DNA of 64,000 nt from Amphibalanus amphitrite (lineage: Eukaryota; Arthropoda; Thecostraca; Balanomorpha; Balanidae), in contig NW_024881503.1 in assembly GCF_019059575.1 (NCBI RefSeq), positions 2,294,001 to 2,358,000 of the forward strand. The letters run 5' to 3'. The notes beneath the pieces are model-generated. The model saw only the letters and a program-made list of their open reading frames with translations, did not search any database and was not told where the DNA came from. Below are positions 34,926 through 47,587 of the stretch, in pieces (the stretch's first letter is position 1; each line of letters begins with the position of its first letter). The position numbers were made by a program, and so were the translations under genes.

Positions 34926-35301
34926 TATGGCCTTTGCTCAGACAGTATACGAACAGGTGACGGGGATACCTCCCATAGAAGGATGCGACACGATTTTACT
35001 GCTAAATAGCGGCCGGCCGCCGTGGGGACGTTTTTGTACGACTTATATCTCGGCAACCACTGGGCTGATACACGTGCGGTTTTTTGTGTGGGGTAGCTTT
35101 TTCCCTTCTTTCACATAGTGTGCTACTCTCGATGCATATGGGTGACCCCTAACGCACGTTCCACGTGCAAAGCCAAGAGGTGCCTGTTTTGTAATAAGCG
35201 CAATAGCTCGCGGTAATTACTGGGCCGATTGCGCTAAAACTTGGCATGGAGGTAGACACTTTCCAGGCGATGCATTTCCATGTGTCTTGGTAGGGGTGCA
35301 A

Positions 35302-35757
35302 CTGCACGTGCGCACGTGCAGGGTGACGCTTCCAGATCTCGAGAACGGCTGGACCGATTGTGTTCAAATTTGGCATAACGCTTGATACCGATCAGTAGGT
35401 TGCAGTCATTTAGTATGTATTTCCATGTGCCACGATTGGGGTGCAACTGCACGTGCGCACGTGCAGGGTGACGCTTCCAGATCTCGAGAACGGCCGGGCC
35501 GATTGAGTTCAAATTTGGTACACCGCTAGAGACCGATTAGTAGGGTGCCGACTGCCGTGCGCAAGTCAGTTTGGACCCATCTTGCACGTGCGCACGTGCA
35601 GGGTGACGCTTCCAGATCTCAAGAACGGCTGGACCGATTGCACTCAAATTCGGCAAACATCTAGAGATCGATCAGTAGGGTGCCGTGCACAAGTCAGTTA
35701 GTATGTGTTTCCATGTGTCACGGTTGAGATGCAACTGCACGTGCGCACGTGGAGGGG
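35302..35757 (+). repeat. E-box palindrome minisatellite, unit 19 (cut short)
   Basis: Four cores, near 35302, 35447, 35582 and 35735. A 6-bp local duplication (ccgactgccg) near 35549 is shared with unit 33. Confidence 0.82.
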
Positions 35758-37626
35758 TAACCGCAGGTTGTTTGAAAAGACAAACACTATTCGTTAGAAT
35801 TGTGTTTTTCTATTGAAAAACAACCGGAGCGGTCGTTGTCCGGGCTATGTTTTGCAAGTCTGGCAGCGAATTGGGGCAACTTGGTAGGGGCCTAAACGAA
35901 TCGCTCAATCTTCGTAAAAAGTTCAGTGTATGGGCTCCCGGAGGCGATCTACCTGATGGCACCGGTCGCTACTCGCTAAGAAGTCTTTTGCGCGTGGCAC
36001 GTGCGATTCCATTTTCCCCATGTTAAGTCAACGGGGTTTTGGACACTTTTTGCGCGATCGCGAATGGCGGGAAAACGAGCCAAGGAAGAGGTGGTTTTCT
36101 TCCCAGCATTTTATGGCAAACACGTTTGGGTACACGCCAGTGTGCGCTGTATATCCCTCAGAATCTCGGAACGTGGCTTTGCACGAGGTCAAAGTTGGAA
36201 TTTTGCTGTGTCCCATGTTAAGTCAATGGACGGCGATGTCGAGACTTTGCAGAGACATTTTCATTCGATCTTTGTACAAAATTTTAGAGATAGATTTCGC
36301 CCAAACTCTTATATCTTGTAGAGGAAAGAGCATAGTACTTGCTGGTATGCTTCGTTAAGGTGGCAAAACTCATTTTTTCTTTTAAAGTTAATTTGAAATT
36401 TAAAATTTTTAACATGGAAAGTCAATGGGAGCGTCTTTATTCCTCTATAACTTTTATCTTTAGTAAGATATATAGGTGAAAAGTTAATATAATATACAAC
36501 TTTTGATGCTCTTTCCACTGATGCATAGGACGTCACTGCACGATGTGCCGTTTTTAAGAAAAGCTGTAAAAAATCAGGGCACAACTGTGGCTTGAACCCA
36601 ACCACATTAGACTATACGAAGAGGTGACGGCGATACCTCCCGTGTGCGGATGCGACACTGATTATTGCTAAATATTAGCAGTCGGCCGCCTTGGGGGCGC
36701 CTTTACAAACCTTATATCTCTGCAACCACTGGACCGATTCACTCGCGGTCTTTTGTGTCGGATAGTTTCTTCCTTTCTTACACGTAGTGTGCTATTCTCG
36801 ATGCGTATGGGTGACCCCTAATGCACGTGCCACGTGCAAAACGAAGAGAAGTCAGTTCGGTAACAAGTCTAATAACTCTGTAGTTAGTTTGCCGATTGCG
36901 CTGATACTTGGCATGGTTGTAGGCACCCGCCCCGCAATGCATTTCCATGTGTCACGGTTGGGGTGCCGCTGCACGTGCGCACGGGCAGGGTGACGCTTCC
37001 AGATCTCGAGAACGGCTGGGCCGATTATGATCAAAGTTGGCACACCGTTAGGGATCGGCGAGTAGGGTGCCGTGCACAAATCAGATGGCACTTATTTTGC
37101 ACGTGCGCACGTGCAGGGCGACGCTTCCAGATCTCGAGAACGGCCGGACCGACTGTGCTCAAAGTTGGAATACCACTAGAGACTGGTTAGTAGGGTGCCG
37201 TGCACAAGTCAGTAAGTATGTATTTTCATGTGCCTTGGGGTGCAGCTGCACGTGCGCACGTGTAGGGGTCGTTTCCCGATCTTGGAAACGGCTGGGCCGA
37301 TTCAGATTAAATTTGGTACATCGCTAGAAACCGGCGAATAGACTGCCGTGCACAAGTCAATTAGGGCCCAGGCTGCACGTGCGCACGTGCAGGGTGTCGC
37401 TTCCAGATCTCGAAAACGGCCGGGTCGATTGCACTCAAATTTGGCACACCGCTATAGGCCGGCGAATAGTGTGCCGTGCACGTCAATCCGTAGCACACCG
37501 ACTCCGGTCTGCACGTGCAAGGCTCATCCTCTCGTTTGGCGGCGGGCGTTTTTGCTGCGTTTACAAAGGTGCTTGCTCAAACAACCTGCGGTCCCGCGAT
37601 GCGGAGCCCAGCATCGCAGATGCTGG
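35758..37626 (+). mobile_element. RC unit 20 (subfamily B), complete
   Basis: 1869 bp, the complete B-type unit. The middle reads 'gagatagatttcgcccaaac' and 'gacttgaacccaaccacatt'-like text with no M1 and no trace of the M1 site wording. Its ends are the same as in subfamily A. Confidence 0.87.
36969..37519 (+). repeat. E-box palindrome minisatellite, unit 20
   Basis: Four cores, near 36969, 37097, 37246 and 37373, plus a half copy. The first core is decayed to 'gcgcacgggcag', as in other B units and in units 30-32. Confidence 0.82.
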
Positions 37627-38469
37627 TAACCGCAGGTTGTTTGAAAATGACAAACACTATTCGTTAGAATTGTGTTTTTCTATTGAAAAACAACCGGAGC
37701 GGTCCTTCTCCGGGCTATGTTTTGCAAGTCTGGCCGCGAATTGGGGCAACTTGACCGGGGCCTAAACGTGCATTGCGATTTTCGTAAAAAGTTCAGTGTA
37801 TGGGCTCCCGGAGGCGATCTACCTGATGGCACCGGTCGCTACTCGCTTAAAACCTCGTGGCACGTGGCACGTGCGATTCCATTTTTCCCATAGTAAGTCA
37901 ATGGGGGTTTGGGACACTTTTTGCGCAATCGCGAATAGCGGGAAAACGAGCCAAGGAAGGGGTGGTTTTCATCCCAGCATTTTATGGCAAACACGTTTGG
38001 GTACACGCTAGTGTGCGCCGTATACCCCTCAGAACTTCGTAACGTGTCTTTGCACGAGGTCAAAGTTGAACTTTTTTCGCTCCCCATGTTAAGTCAATGG
38101 GCGTTTTTGCAGAGACTTTTTCATTCGCTCATTGTACAAAATTATATGATACGATTTTGTTTAAACTTTCAGGACTTGTTGAGAAAAGACCATAGAACAT
38201 GTTGTTATGCTTCTTTAAGCTGTGCAAATTCGTTTGTTCTTTTTAGGCTCGTTTAAAAATGAAAAATTTTAACATGGAAAGTGAATGGGAGCGTCTTTGC
38301 TGCTTAATAACTTTTTACAGTTGAGATATATTTAAGTGAAAAGTTGATAGGTTATACAACTTTTGATGCTCTTTCCAATGATATATACAACTTTATTGCA
38401 CGTGGTGCCGTTTTTGAGAAATATAGTAAAAAAGCACGACATTACCGAGATTTGAGCTCAGACCTATAT

Positions 38470-39350
38470 CGTTACGGTGTCAGGCGGACACGAGGACAGG
38501 TGGCGCCGCCGCCGCCCGCATAGCGGCGGGAATGTGAACTAACCTGTTTACCAGAGGGGTGTTCACGGGCACCGCACACTGCTGCGTGCGCTGTGTGCGG
38601 TGCGTCCAGCAGGCGTGGGGGTAGGGGATGGGTAGGCGGTTCTGACGTCACGGCTGCGTGCGGTGGACGGTCCGCTGTGGCCAGTCCCGACCGGCCACAG
38701 CGATCGCTGTGTGCGGTGACGGAAGGCTGACGTAGGGACGCAGTGGGCGGAGCTTGGAGGCTATGTGCGGTCCGACCGCACACAGGGCCCGTGAACAGCC
38801 CTCTGATCTATGGTATGGTACCATCGGGGGACCGGCCGCCGTCGGCACCATTTCGGGACTTTGCATCGCAATAAAAGGCTTATTTACAATTGAAAATGGA
38901 CTAGCGAGAGTCGTTATGGAATCAGAATTTGATGCTCTACAAAACTAGGCTATTTTCATTGTGATGGCATCACAGACTACACCGCTAAACCCAATAAAGC
39001 AGATTTATGTCGCGTCATCGATGATTACATATAATGTTTCTTTGATATATATGTAGTCGGGTCTTTCAGCTGCGTCCCTCCCCTCCCTCGCCGCGCCGGC
39101 GGGTCGGCCATCCGCGGCTTGCCGCCCGCCGGCTGCTGGCCGGTCAGCTGGCCGGTCAGCTGGTCGCCCGCGGCTGTCGGTGCAGTGCGGGATGCCTACT
39201 TGCGGGGGGCCGTCGTGGCGGCGGCCCGGGTGGACTGGGCGAGCAGTGAGTTGGGGAGCGCTGCGCTGTCGGTGCTCTAGTTTGTATTGCGTTCGCATGA
39301 TACGGCTTGAGCCAATACAGAGTGAACTGATTGAGCTGAGCAAGTCTTTA
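38470..39350. mobile_element. M1 copy in unit 21 (with M2), split by unit 22
   Basis: Left 881 bp of M1; 12 further bases lie at 42028-42039. Its right inverted end is missing. Confidence 0.72.
38552..38805. mobile_element. M2 foldback MITE in unit 21
   Basis: 254 bp, the same allele as in units 19 and 33. Confidence 0.75.
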
Positions 39351-40191
39351 TAACCGCAGGTTGTTTGAAAAGACAAACACTATTCGTTAGAATTGTGTTT
39401 TTCTATTGAAAAACAACCGGAGCGGTCCGTCTCCGGGCTATGTTTTGCAAGTCTGGCCGCGAATTGGGGCAACTTGGGTCAGGCCTAAACTTGTGGCTCG
39501 ATTTTCTTAAAAATTTCAGTGTATGGGCTCCCGCAGGCGATCTACCTGTTGGCACCGGTCGCTACTCGCTTAAAACCTCGTGGCACGTGGCACGTGCGAT
39601 TCCATTTTCCCCATGTTAAGTCAACGGGGTTTTGGACACTTTTTGCGCGATCGGGAATAGCGGAAAAACGAGCCAAGGAAGAGGTGGTTTTCTTCCCAGC
39701 ATTTTATGGCAAACACGTTTGGGTACACGCTGGTGTGCGCCGTATACCCCTCAGAACTTCGTAACGTGTCTTTGCACGAGGTCAAAGTTGAACTTTTTTC
39801 GCTCCCCATGTTAAGTCAATGGGCGTTTTTGCAGAGACTTTTTCATTCGCTCATTGTACAAAATTATATGATACGATTTTGTTTAAACTTTCAGGACTTG
39901 TTGAGAAAAGACCATAGAACATGTTGTTATGCTTCTTTAAGCTGTGCAAATTCGTTTGTTCTTTTTAGGCTCGTTTAAAAATGAAAAATTTTAACATGGA
40001 AAGTGAATGGGAGCGTCTTTGCTGCTTAATAACTTTTTACAGTTGAGATATATTTAAGTGAAAAGTTGATAGGTTATACAACTTTTGATGCTCTTTCCAA
40101 TGATATATACAACTTTATTGCACGTGGTGCCGTTTTTGAGAAATATAGTAAAAAAGCACGACATTACCGAGATTTGAGCTCAGACCTATAT

Positions 40192-40989
40192 CGTTACGGT
40201 GTCAGGCGGACACGAGGACAGGTGGCGCCGCCGCCGCCCGCATAGCGGCGGGAATGTGAACTAACCTGTTTACCATCTATGGTATGGTACCATCGGGGGA
40301 CCGGCCGCCGTCGGCACCATTTCGGGACTTTGCATCGCAATAAAAGGCTTATTTACAATTGAAAATGGACTAGCGAGAGTCGTTATGGAATCAGAATTTG
40401 ATGCTGTACAAAACTAGGCGCCTATTTTCATTGTGATGGCATCACAGACTACACCGCTAACCCCAATAAAGCAGATTTATGTCGCGTCATCGATGATTAC
40501 ATATAATGTTTCTTTGATATATATGTAGTCGGGTCTTTCAGCTGCGTTCCTCCCCTCCCTCGCCGCGCCGGCGGGTCGGCCATCCGCGCCCTGCCGCCCG
40601 CCGGCTGCTGGCCGGTCAGCTGGCCGGTCAGCTGGTCGCCCGCGGCTGTCGGTGCAGTGCGGGATGCCTACTTGCGGGGGGCCGTCGTGGCGGCGGCCCG
40701 GGTGGACTGGGCGAGCAGTGAGTTGGGGAGCGCTGCGCTGTCGGTGCTCTAGTTTGCATTGCGTTCGCATGATACGGCTTGAGCCAATACAGAGTGAACT
40801 GATTGAGCTGAGCAAGTCTTTATATACATTGAAAAGTAAAGCACTTTTTACTGCATCTACGGTGAGATGCTAGATAAAATTTATGGTCTACCTAATGGTA
40901 CCCATTACTTAACAATTAAGTGAATCATTTCGTCGCTAAACTCTCGTAAATTCGTATGTCCGCCTCACTATGGAGTTTGGACCGTAACG
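40192..40989. mobile_element. M1 copy in unit 22
   Basis: 798 bp with the unit 5 alleles (gctgtacaaaactaggcgcc, gcgccctgccg), but the right flank is the short 'tatggtc' form. Confidence 0.75.
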
Positions 40990-41365
40990 TATGGTCTTTG
41001 CTCAGACAGTATACGAACAGGTGACGGGGATACCTCCCATAGAAGGATGCGACACGATTTTACTGCTAAATAGCGGCCGGCCGCCGTGGGGACGTTTTTG
41101 TACGACTTATATCTCGGCAACCACTGGGCTGATACACGTGCGGTTTTTTGTGTTGGGTAGCTTTTTTCCTTCTTTCACATAGTGTGCTACTCTCGATGCA
41201 TATGGGTGACCCCTAACGCACGTTCCACGTGCAAAGCCAAGAGGTGCCTGTTTTGTAATAAGTGCAATAGCTCGCGGTAATTACTGGGCCGATTGCGCTA
41301 AAACTTGGCATGGAGGTAGACACATTCCAGGCGATGCATTTCCACGTGTCTTGGTAGGGGTGCAA

Positions 41366-41920
41366 CTGCACGTGCGCACGGGCAGGGTGACGCTTCCAGA
41401 TGTCGAGAACGGCTGGGCCGATTGTGATCAAACTTGGCACACCGCTAGAGGCTGGTAAGTAGGGTGCCGTGCACAAGTCAGATGGGACCCGCTATGCACG
41501 TGCGCACGTGCAGGCTGACGCTTCCAGATCTCAAGAACGGCTGGGCCGACTCTGCTGAAATTTGGCATACCGCTAGAGACTGGTTAGTAGGGTGCCGTGC
41601 ACAAGTCAGTTAGTATGTATTTTCATGTGCCACGGTTGGGGTGCAGTTGCACCAGCGCACGTGTAGGGGTCGCTTCCAGATCTTGAAATTGACGGGGCTG
41701 ATTGAGCTCCAATTTGGTACACCGCTAGAAACCGGCGAATAGAGTGCCGTGCACAAGTCAATTGGGGCCTAGGCTGCACGTGCGCACGTGCAGGGTGTCG
41801 CTTCCAGATCTCGAAAACGGCCGGGTCGATTGCACTCAAATTTGGCACACCGCTATAGACCGACGAATAGGGTGCCGTGCACGTCAGTCCGTAGCACACC
41901 GACTGCGGTCTGCACGTGCA
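41366..41920 (+). repeat. E-box palindrome minisatellite, unit 22
   Basis: Four cores plus a half copy. The third is badly decayed (gttgcaccagcgcacgtg, near 41647). Confidence 0.8.
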
Positions 41921-42008
41921 AGGCTCATCCTCTCGTTTGGTGGCGGGCGTTTTTGCTGCGTTTACAAAGGTGCTTGCTCAAACAACCTGCGGTCCCGCGA
42001 TGCGGAGC

Positions 42009-42027
42009 CCGGCATCGCAGATGCCGG
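42009..42027 (+). other. 3' hairpin of unit 22 with compensated stem
   Basis: CCGGCATC, loop GCA, GATGCCGG. Other units read CCAGCATC/GATGCTGG. The A-to-G change in the left arm and T-to-C in the right arm restore pairing (A-T to G-C). Confidence 0.8.
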
Positions 42028-42039
42028 TATACATTGAAA
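42028..42039. other. 12-bp remnant of the M1 of unit 21
   Basis: 'tatacattgaaa' continues the M1 text broken at 39350. Unit 23 starts directly after it, so a second event hit within 12 bp of the first. Confidence 0.75.
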
Positions 42040-42880
42040 TAACCGCAGGTTGTTTGAAAAGACAAACACTATTCGTTAGAATTGTGTTTTTCTATTGAAA
42101 AACAACCGGAGCGGTCCTTCTCCGGGCTATGTTTTGCATGTCTGGCCGCGAATTGGGGCAACTTGGGTCAGGCCTAAACTTGTGGCTCGATTTTCTTAAA
42201 AATTTCAGTGTATGGGCTCCCGCAGGCGATCTACCTGATGGCTTCGGTCGCTACTCGCTTAAAACCTCGTGGCACGTGGCACGTGCGATTCCATTTTCCC
42301 CATGTTAAGTCAATGGGGTTTTGGACACTTTTTGCGCGATCGCGAATAGCGGGAAAACGAGCCAAGGAAGAGGTGGTTTTCTTCCCAGCATTTTATGGCA
42401 AACACGTTTGGGTACACGCTAGTGTGCGCCGTATACCCCTCAGAACTTCGTAACGTGACTTTGCACGAGGTCAAAGTTGAACTTTTTTCGCTCCCCATGT
42501 TAAGTCAATGGGCATTTTTGCAGAGACTTTTTCATTCGCTCATTGTACAAAATTATATGATACGATTTTGTTTAAACTTCCAGGACTTGTTGAGAAAAGA
42601 CCATAGAACATGTTGTTATGCTTCTTTAAGCTGTGCAAATTCGTTTGTTCTTTTTAGGCTCGTTTAAAAATGAAAAATTTTAACATGGAAAGTCAATGGG
42701 AGCGTCTTTGCTGCTTAATAACTTTTTACAGTTGAGATATATTTATGTGAAAAGTTGATAGGTTATACAACTTTTGATGCTCTTTCCAATGATATATACA
42801 ACTTTATTGCACGTGGTGCCGTTTTTGAGAAATATAGTAAAAAAGCACGACATTACCGAGATTTGAGCTCAGACCTATAT

Positions 42881-43685
42881 CGTTACGGTGTCAGGCGGAC
42901 ACGAGGACAGGTGGCGCCGCCGCCGCCCGCATAGCGGCGGGAATGTGAACTAACCTGTTTACCATCTATGGTATGGTACCATCGGGGGACCGGCCGCCGT
43001 CGGCACCATTTCGGGACTTTGCATCGCAATAAAAGGCTTATTTACAATTGAAAATGGACTAGCGAGAGTCGTTATGGAATCAGAATTTGATGCTCTACAA
43101 AACTAGGCTATTTTCATTGTGATGGCATCACAGACTACACCGCTAAACCCAATAAAGCAGATTTATGTCGCGTCATCGATGATTACATATAATGTATCAT
43201 TCTTTGATATATATGTAGTCGGGTCTTTCAGCTGCGTCCCTCCCCTCCCTCGCCGCGCCGGCGGGTCGGCCATCCGTGGCTTGCCGCCCGCCGGCTGCTG
43301 GCCGGTCAGCTGGCCGGTCAGCTGGTCGCCCGCGGCTGTCGGTGCAGTGCGGGATGCCTACTTGCGGGGGGGGGGGGCCGTCGTGGCGGCGGCCCGGGTG
43401 GACTGGGCGAGCAGTGAGTTGGGGAGCGCTGCGCTGTCGGTGCTCTAGTTTGTATTGCGTTCGCATGATACGGCTTGAGCCAATACAGAGTGAACTGATT
43501 GAGCTGAGCAAGTCTTTACATACATTGAAAAGTAAAGCACTTTTTACTGCATCTACGGTGAGATGCTAGATAAAATTTATGGTCTACCTAATGGTACCCA
43601 TTACTTAACAATTAAGTGAATCATTTCGTCGCTAAACTCTCGTAAATTCGTATGTCCGCCTCACTATGGAGTTTGGACCGTAACG
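42881..43685. mobile_element. M1 copy in unit 23
   Basis: 805 bp with the 12-G run and the other alleles of units 3 and 12. Confidence 0.75.
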
Positions 43686-44062
43686 TATGGCCTTTGCTCA
43701 GACAGTATACGAACAGGTGACGGGGATACCTCTAATAGAAGGATGCGACACGATTTTACTGCTAAATAGCGGCCGGCCGCCGTGGGGACGTTTTTGTACG
43801 ACTTATATCTCGGCAACCACTGGGCTGATACACGTGCGGTTTTTTTGTGTGGGGTAGCTTTTTCCCTTCTTTCACATAGTGTGCTACTCTCGATGCATAT
43901 GGGTGACCCCTAACGCACGTTCCACGTGCAAAGCCAAGAGGTGCCTGTTTTGTAATAAGCGCAATAGCTCGCGGTAATTACTGGGCCGATTGCGCTAAAA
44001 CTTGGCATGGAGGTAGACACTTTCCAGGCGATGCATTTCCATGTGTCTTGGTAGGGGTGCAA

Positions 44063-44761
44063 CTGCACGTGCGCACGTGCAGGGTGACGCTTCCAGATCT
44101 CGAGAACGGCTGGACCGATTGTGTTCAAATTTGGCATAACGCTTGATACCGATCAGTAGGTTGCAGTCATTTAGTATGTATTTCCATGTGCCACGATTGG
44201 GGTGCAACTGCACGTGCGCACGTGCAGGGTGACGCTTCCAGATCTCGAGAACGGCCGGGCCGATTGAGTTCAAATTTGGTACACCGCTAGAGACCGATTA
44301 GTAGGGTGCCGTGCGCAAGTCAGTTTGGACCCATCTTGCACGTGCGCACGTGCAGGGTGACGCTTCCAGATTTCAAGAACGGCTGGACCGATTGCACTCA
44401 AATTCGGCAAACATCTAGAGATCGATCAGTAGGGTGCCGTGCACAAGTCAGTTAGTATGTATTTCCATGTGTCACGGTTGAGATGCAACTGCACGTGCGC
44501 ACGTGGAGGGGTCGTTTCAAGATCTTGAAAACGGCTGGGCCGATTGAGCTCGAATTTGGTACACCGCTAGGGACCGGCGAATAGGGTCCCATGCACAATG
44601 CAATTGGACACAGCTTGCACGTGCGCACGTGCAGGGTGACGCTTCCAGATCTCGAAAATGGCCGAGCCGATTACACTCAAATTTGGCACACCGCTATAGA
44701 TCAGCGAGTAGGGTGCCGTGCACGTCAGTTTGTAACACACCGACTCCGGTCTGCACGTGCA
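44063..44761 (+). repeat. E-box palindrome minisatellite, unit 23
   Basis: Five cores plus a half copy, in the same order as in unit 3. Confidence 0.85.
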
Positions 44762-45708
44762 AGGCTCATCCTCTCGTTTGGCGGCGGGCGTTTTTGCTGC
44801 GTTTACAAAGGTGCTTGCTCAAACAACCTGCGGTCCCGCGATGCGGAGCCCAGCATCGCAGATGCTGGTAACCGCAGGTTGTTTGAAAAGACAAACACTA
44901 TTCGTTAGAATTGTGTTTTTCTATTGAAAAACAACCGGAGCGGTCCTTCTCCGGGCTATGTTTTGCAAGTCTGGCAGCGAATCAGTACAACTTGGGTGGG
45001 GCCTACAGTTTTGCGTCTAGGATCGTAAAAACTTCAGGATATAGACTTTTGCAGGTGATCTACCTGATGGTACCGGTCGCTACTCGCAACAAAAATCATT
45101 GCGCGTGCCACGTGCAATTGCATTTTCCCCATGTTAAGTCAACGGGGTTTTGGACACTTTTTGCGCGATCGCCAATGGCGGGAAAACGAGCCAAGAAGGA
45201 GGTGGTTTTCTTCCCAGCATTTTATGGCAAACACGTTCTGGTACACGCCAGTGTGCGCCGTATACCCGTCAGAATTCGTTAACTTGAGTTGCACGAGTTT
45301 GAAGTTGAACTTTTTTCGCTCCCCATGTTAAGTCAATGGGCGTTTTTGCAGAGGCATTTTCATTAGCTCATTGTACAAAATTATATGATACGATTTTGTT
45401 TAAACTTTCAGGACTTGTTGAGAAAAGACCATAGAACATGTTGTTATGCTTCGTTAAGCTGTCAGAATTCGTTTGCTCTTTTGAAGCTCGTTTAAAAATG
45501 AAAAATTTTAACATGGAAAGTCAATGGGAGCGTCTTTGCTGCTTTATAACTTTTTACGTTATAGATATATTTAAGTGAAAAGTTGATAGGTTATACAACT
45601 TTTGATGCTCTTTCCAATGATATATAGAACGTTATTGCACGTTGTACCGTTTTTGAGAAATATAGTAAAAAAGCACGACATTACCGAGATTTGAGCTCAG
45701 ACCTATGT

Positions 45709-46503
45709 CGTTACGGTGTCAGGCGGACACGAGGACAGGTGGCGCCGCCGCCGCCCGCATAGCGGCGGGAATGTGAACTAACCTGTTTACCATCTATGGT
45801 ATGGTACCATCGGGGGACCGGCCGCCGTCGGCACCATTTCGGGACTTTGCATCGCAATAAAAGGCTTATTTACAATTGAAAATGGACTAGCGAGAGTCGT
45901 TATGGAATCAGAATTTGATGCTCTACAAAACTAGGCTATTTTCATTGTGATGGCATCACAGACTACACCGCTAACCCCAATAAAGCAGATTTATGTCGCG
46001 TCATCGATGATTACATATAATGTTTCTTTGATATATATGTAGTCGGGTCTTTCAGCTGCGTCCCTCCCCTCCCTCGCCGCGCCGGCGGGTCGGCCATCCG
46101 CGGCTTGCCGCCCGCCGGCTGCTGGCCGGTCAGCTGGCCGGTCAGCTGGTCGCCCGCGGCTGTCGGTGCAGTGCGGGATGCCTACTTGCGGGGGGCCGTC
46201 GTGGCGGCGGCCCGGGTGGACTGGGCAAGCAGTGAGTTGGGGAGCGCTGCGCTGTCGGTGCTCTAGTTTGTATTGCGCTCGCATGATACGGCTTGAGCCA
46301 ATACAGAGTGAACTGATTGAGCTGAGCAAGTCTTTATATACATTGAAAAGTAAAGCACTTTTTACTGCATCTACGGTGAGATGCTAGATAAAATTTATGG
46401 TCTACCTAATGGTACCCATTACTTAACAATTAAGTGAATCATTTCGTCGCTAAACTCTCGTAAATTCGTATGTCCGCCTCACTATGGAGTTTGGACCGTA
46501 ACG
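45709..46503. mobile_element. M1 copy in unit 24
   Basis: 795 bp; the left flank reads 'cctatgtcgttacgg', a T-for-A difference next to the insertion shared with unit 30. Confidence 0.74.
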
Positions 46504-46879
46504 TATGGCCTTTGCTCAGACAGTATACGAACAGGTGACGGGGATACCTCCCATAGAAGGATGCGACACGATTTTACTGCTAAATAGCGGCCGGCCGCCG
46601 TGGGGACGTTTTTGTACGACTTATATCTCGGCAACCACTGGGCTGATACACGTGCGGTTTTTTGTGTGGGGTAGCTTTTTCCCTTCTTTCACATAGTGTG
46701 CTACTCTCGATGCATATGGGTGACCCCTAACGCACGTTCCACGTGCAAAGCCAAGAGGTGCCTGTTTTGTAATAAGCGCAATAGCTCGCGGTAATTACTG
46801 GGCCGATTGCGCTAAAACTTGTCATGGAGGTAGACACTTTCCAGGCGATGCATTTCCATGTGTCTTGGTAGGGGTGCAA

Positions 46880-47515
46880 CTGCACGTGCGCACGTGCAGG
46901 GTGACGCTTCCAGATCTCGAGAACGGCTGGACCGATTGTGTTCAAATTTGGCATAACGCTTGATACCGATCAGTAGGTTGCAGTCATTTAGTATGCATTT
47001 CCATGTGCCACGATTGGGGTGCAACTGCACGTGCGCACGTGCAGGGTGACGCTTCCAGATCTCGAGAACGGCCGGGCCAATTGTGCTCAGATTTGGCACA
47101 CCGCTAGAGATCGCGTAGTAGGATGTCTTGCACAGGTCTGCTGGGCCCCAGGTTGCACGTGCGCACGTGCAGGGTGACGCTTCCAGATCTCAGGAACGGC
47201 TGGGCCGATTGCATTCAAATTCGGCACACCTTTAGAGACCGGTTAGTAGGGTGCTGTGCACAAGTCAGTTAGTATGTATACTCATGTGTCTCGGTTGGGG
47301 TGCAACTGCACGTGCGCACGTGTAGGGGTCGCTTCCAGATCTTGAAAACGGCTGGGCCGATTGAGCTTAAATTCGGTACACCGCTAGAGACCGGCAACTA
47401 GGGTGCCGTCCACAAGTCATTTGGGACCCAGCTTGCACGTGCGCACGTGCAGGGTGAGGCTTTCAGATCTCAGAAACGGCTGGGCTGATTGCATTCAAAT
47501 TCGGCACACCTTTAG
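46880..47515 (+). repeat. E-box palindrome minisatellite, unit 24
   Basis: Five cores, monomer order as in units 4 and 14. Confidence 0.84.
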
Positions 47516-47587
47516 CGGCGTAAGCAGAGGTGCTTGCTCAAACAACCTGCGGTCCCGCGATGCGGAGCCCAGCATCGCAGATGCTGG

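Larger units (their letters stand above)
33040..35757 (+). mobile_element. RC unit 19 (subfamily A, M1+M2), 3' end missing
   Basis: 2718 bp, close to units 21 and 33 (offsets 4588 and 27709 in the body). It stops in the fourth minisatellite monomer at 'cacgtggagggg' in place of the expected 'tcgtttc'. Confidence 0.85.
37627..39350 (+). mobile_element. RC unit 21 (subfamily A, M1+M2), interrupted by unit 22
   Basis: Matches unit 19 to 'gagcaagtcttta' within M1, where unit 22 begins. The next 12 bases of the same M1 (tatacattgaaa) follow the end of unit 22 at 42028-42039, so the insertion lay between A and T without duplication. The remainder is not found in the window. Confidence 0.83.
39351..42027 (+). 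mobile_element. RC unit 22 (subfamily A), complete, altered hairpin
   Basis: 2677 bp with both ends and both flanks of its target visible (cttta before, tatacattg after). The left body has the unit 18 allele, M1 has the unit 5 allele and the minisatellite resembles B units, so it is a mosaic. Its 3' hairpin carries matched changes in both arms. Confidence 0.87.
42040..44868 (+). mobile_element. RC unit 23 (third copy of the unit 3 type), complete
   Basis: 2829 bp, matching unit 3 at a constant offset of 38899 after the first about 20 bp, where it has 'gaaaagac' and unit 3 has 'gaagtagac'. Its left neighbour is not the unit 2 type, so the monomer appears here without its partner. Confidence 0.88.
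44869..47587 (+). mobile_element. RC unit 24 (subfamily A), complete
   Basis: 2719 bp. The left body is of the unit 15 type (ttgcaggtgatctacctgatgg); the minisatellite and tail are of the unit 14 type with a small change (cggcgtaagcagagg). It ends GATGCTGG and is followed by a unique 43-bp spacer. Confidence 0.87.
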
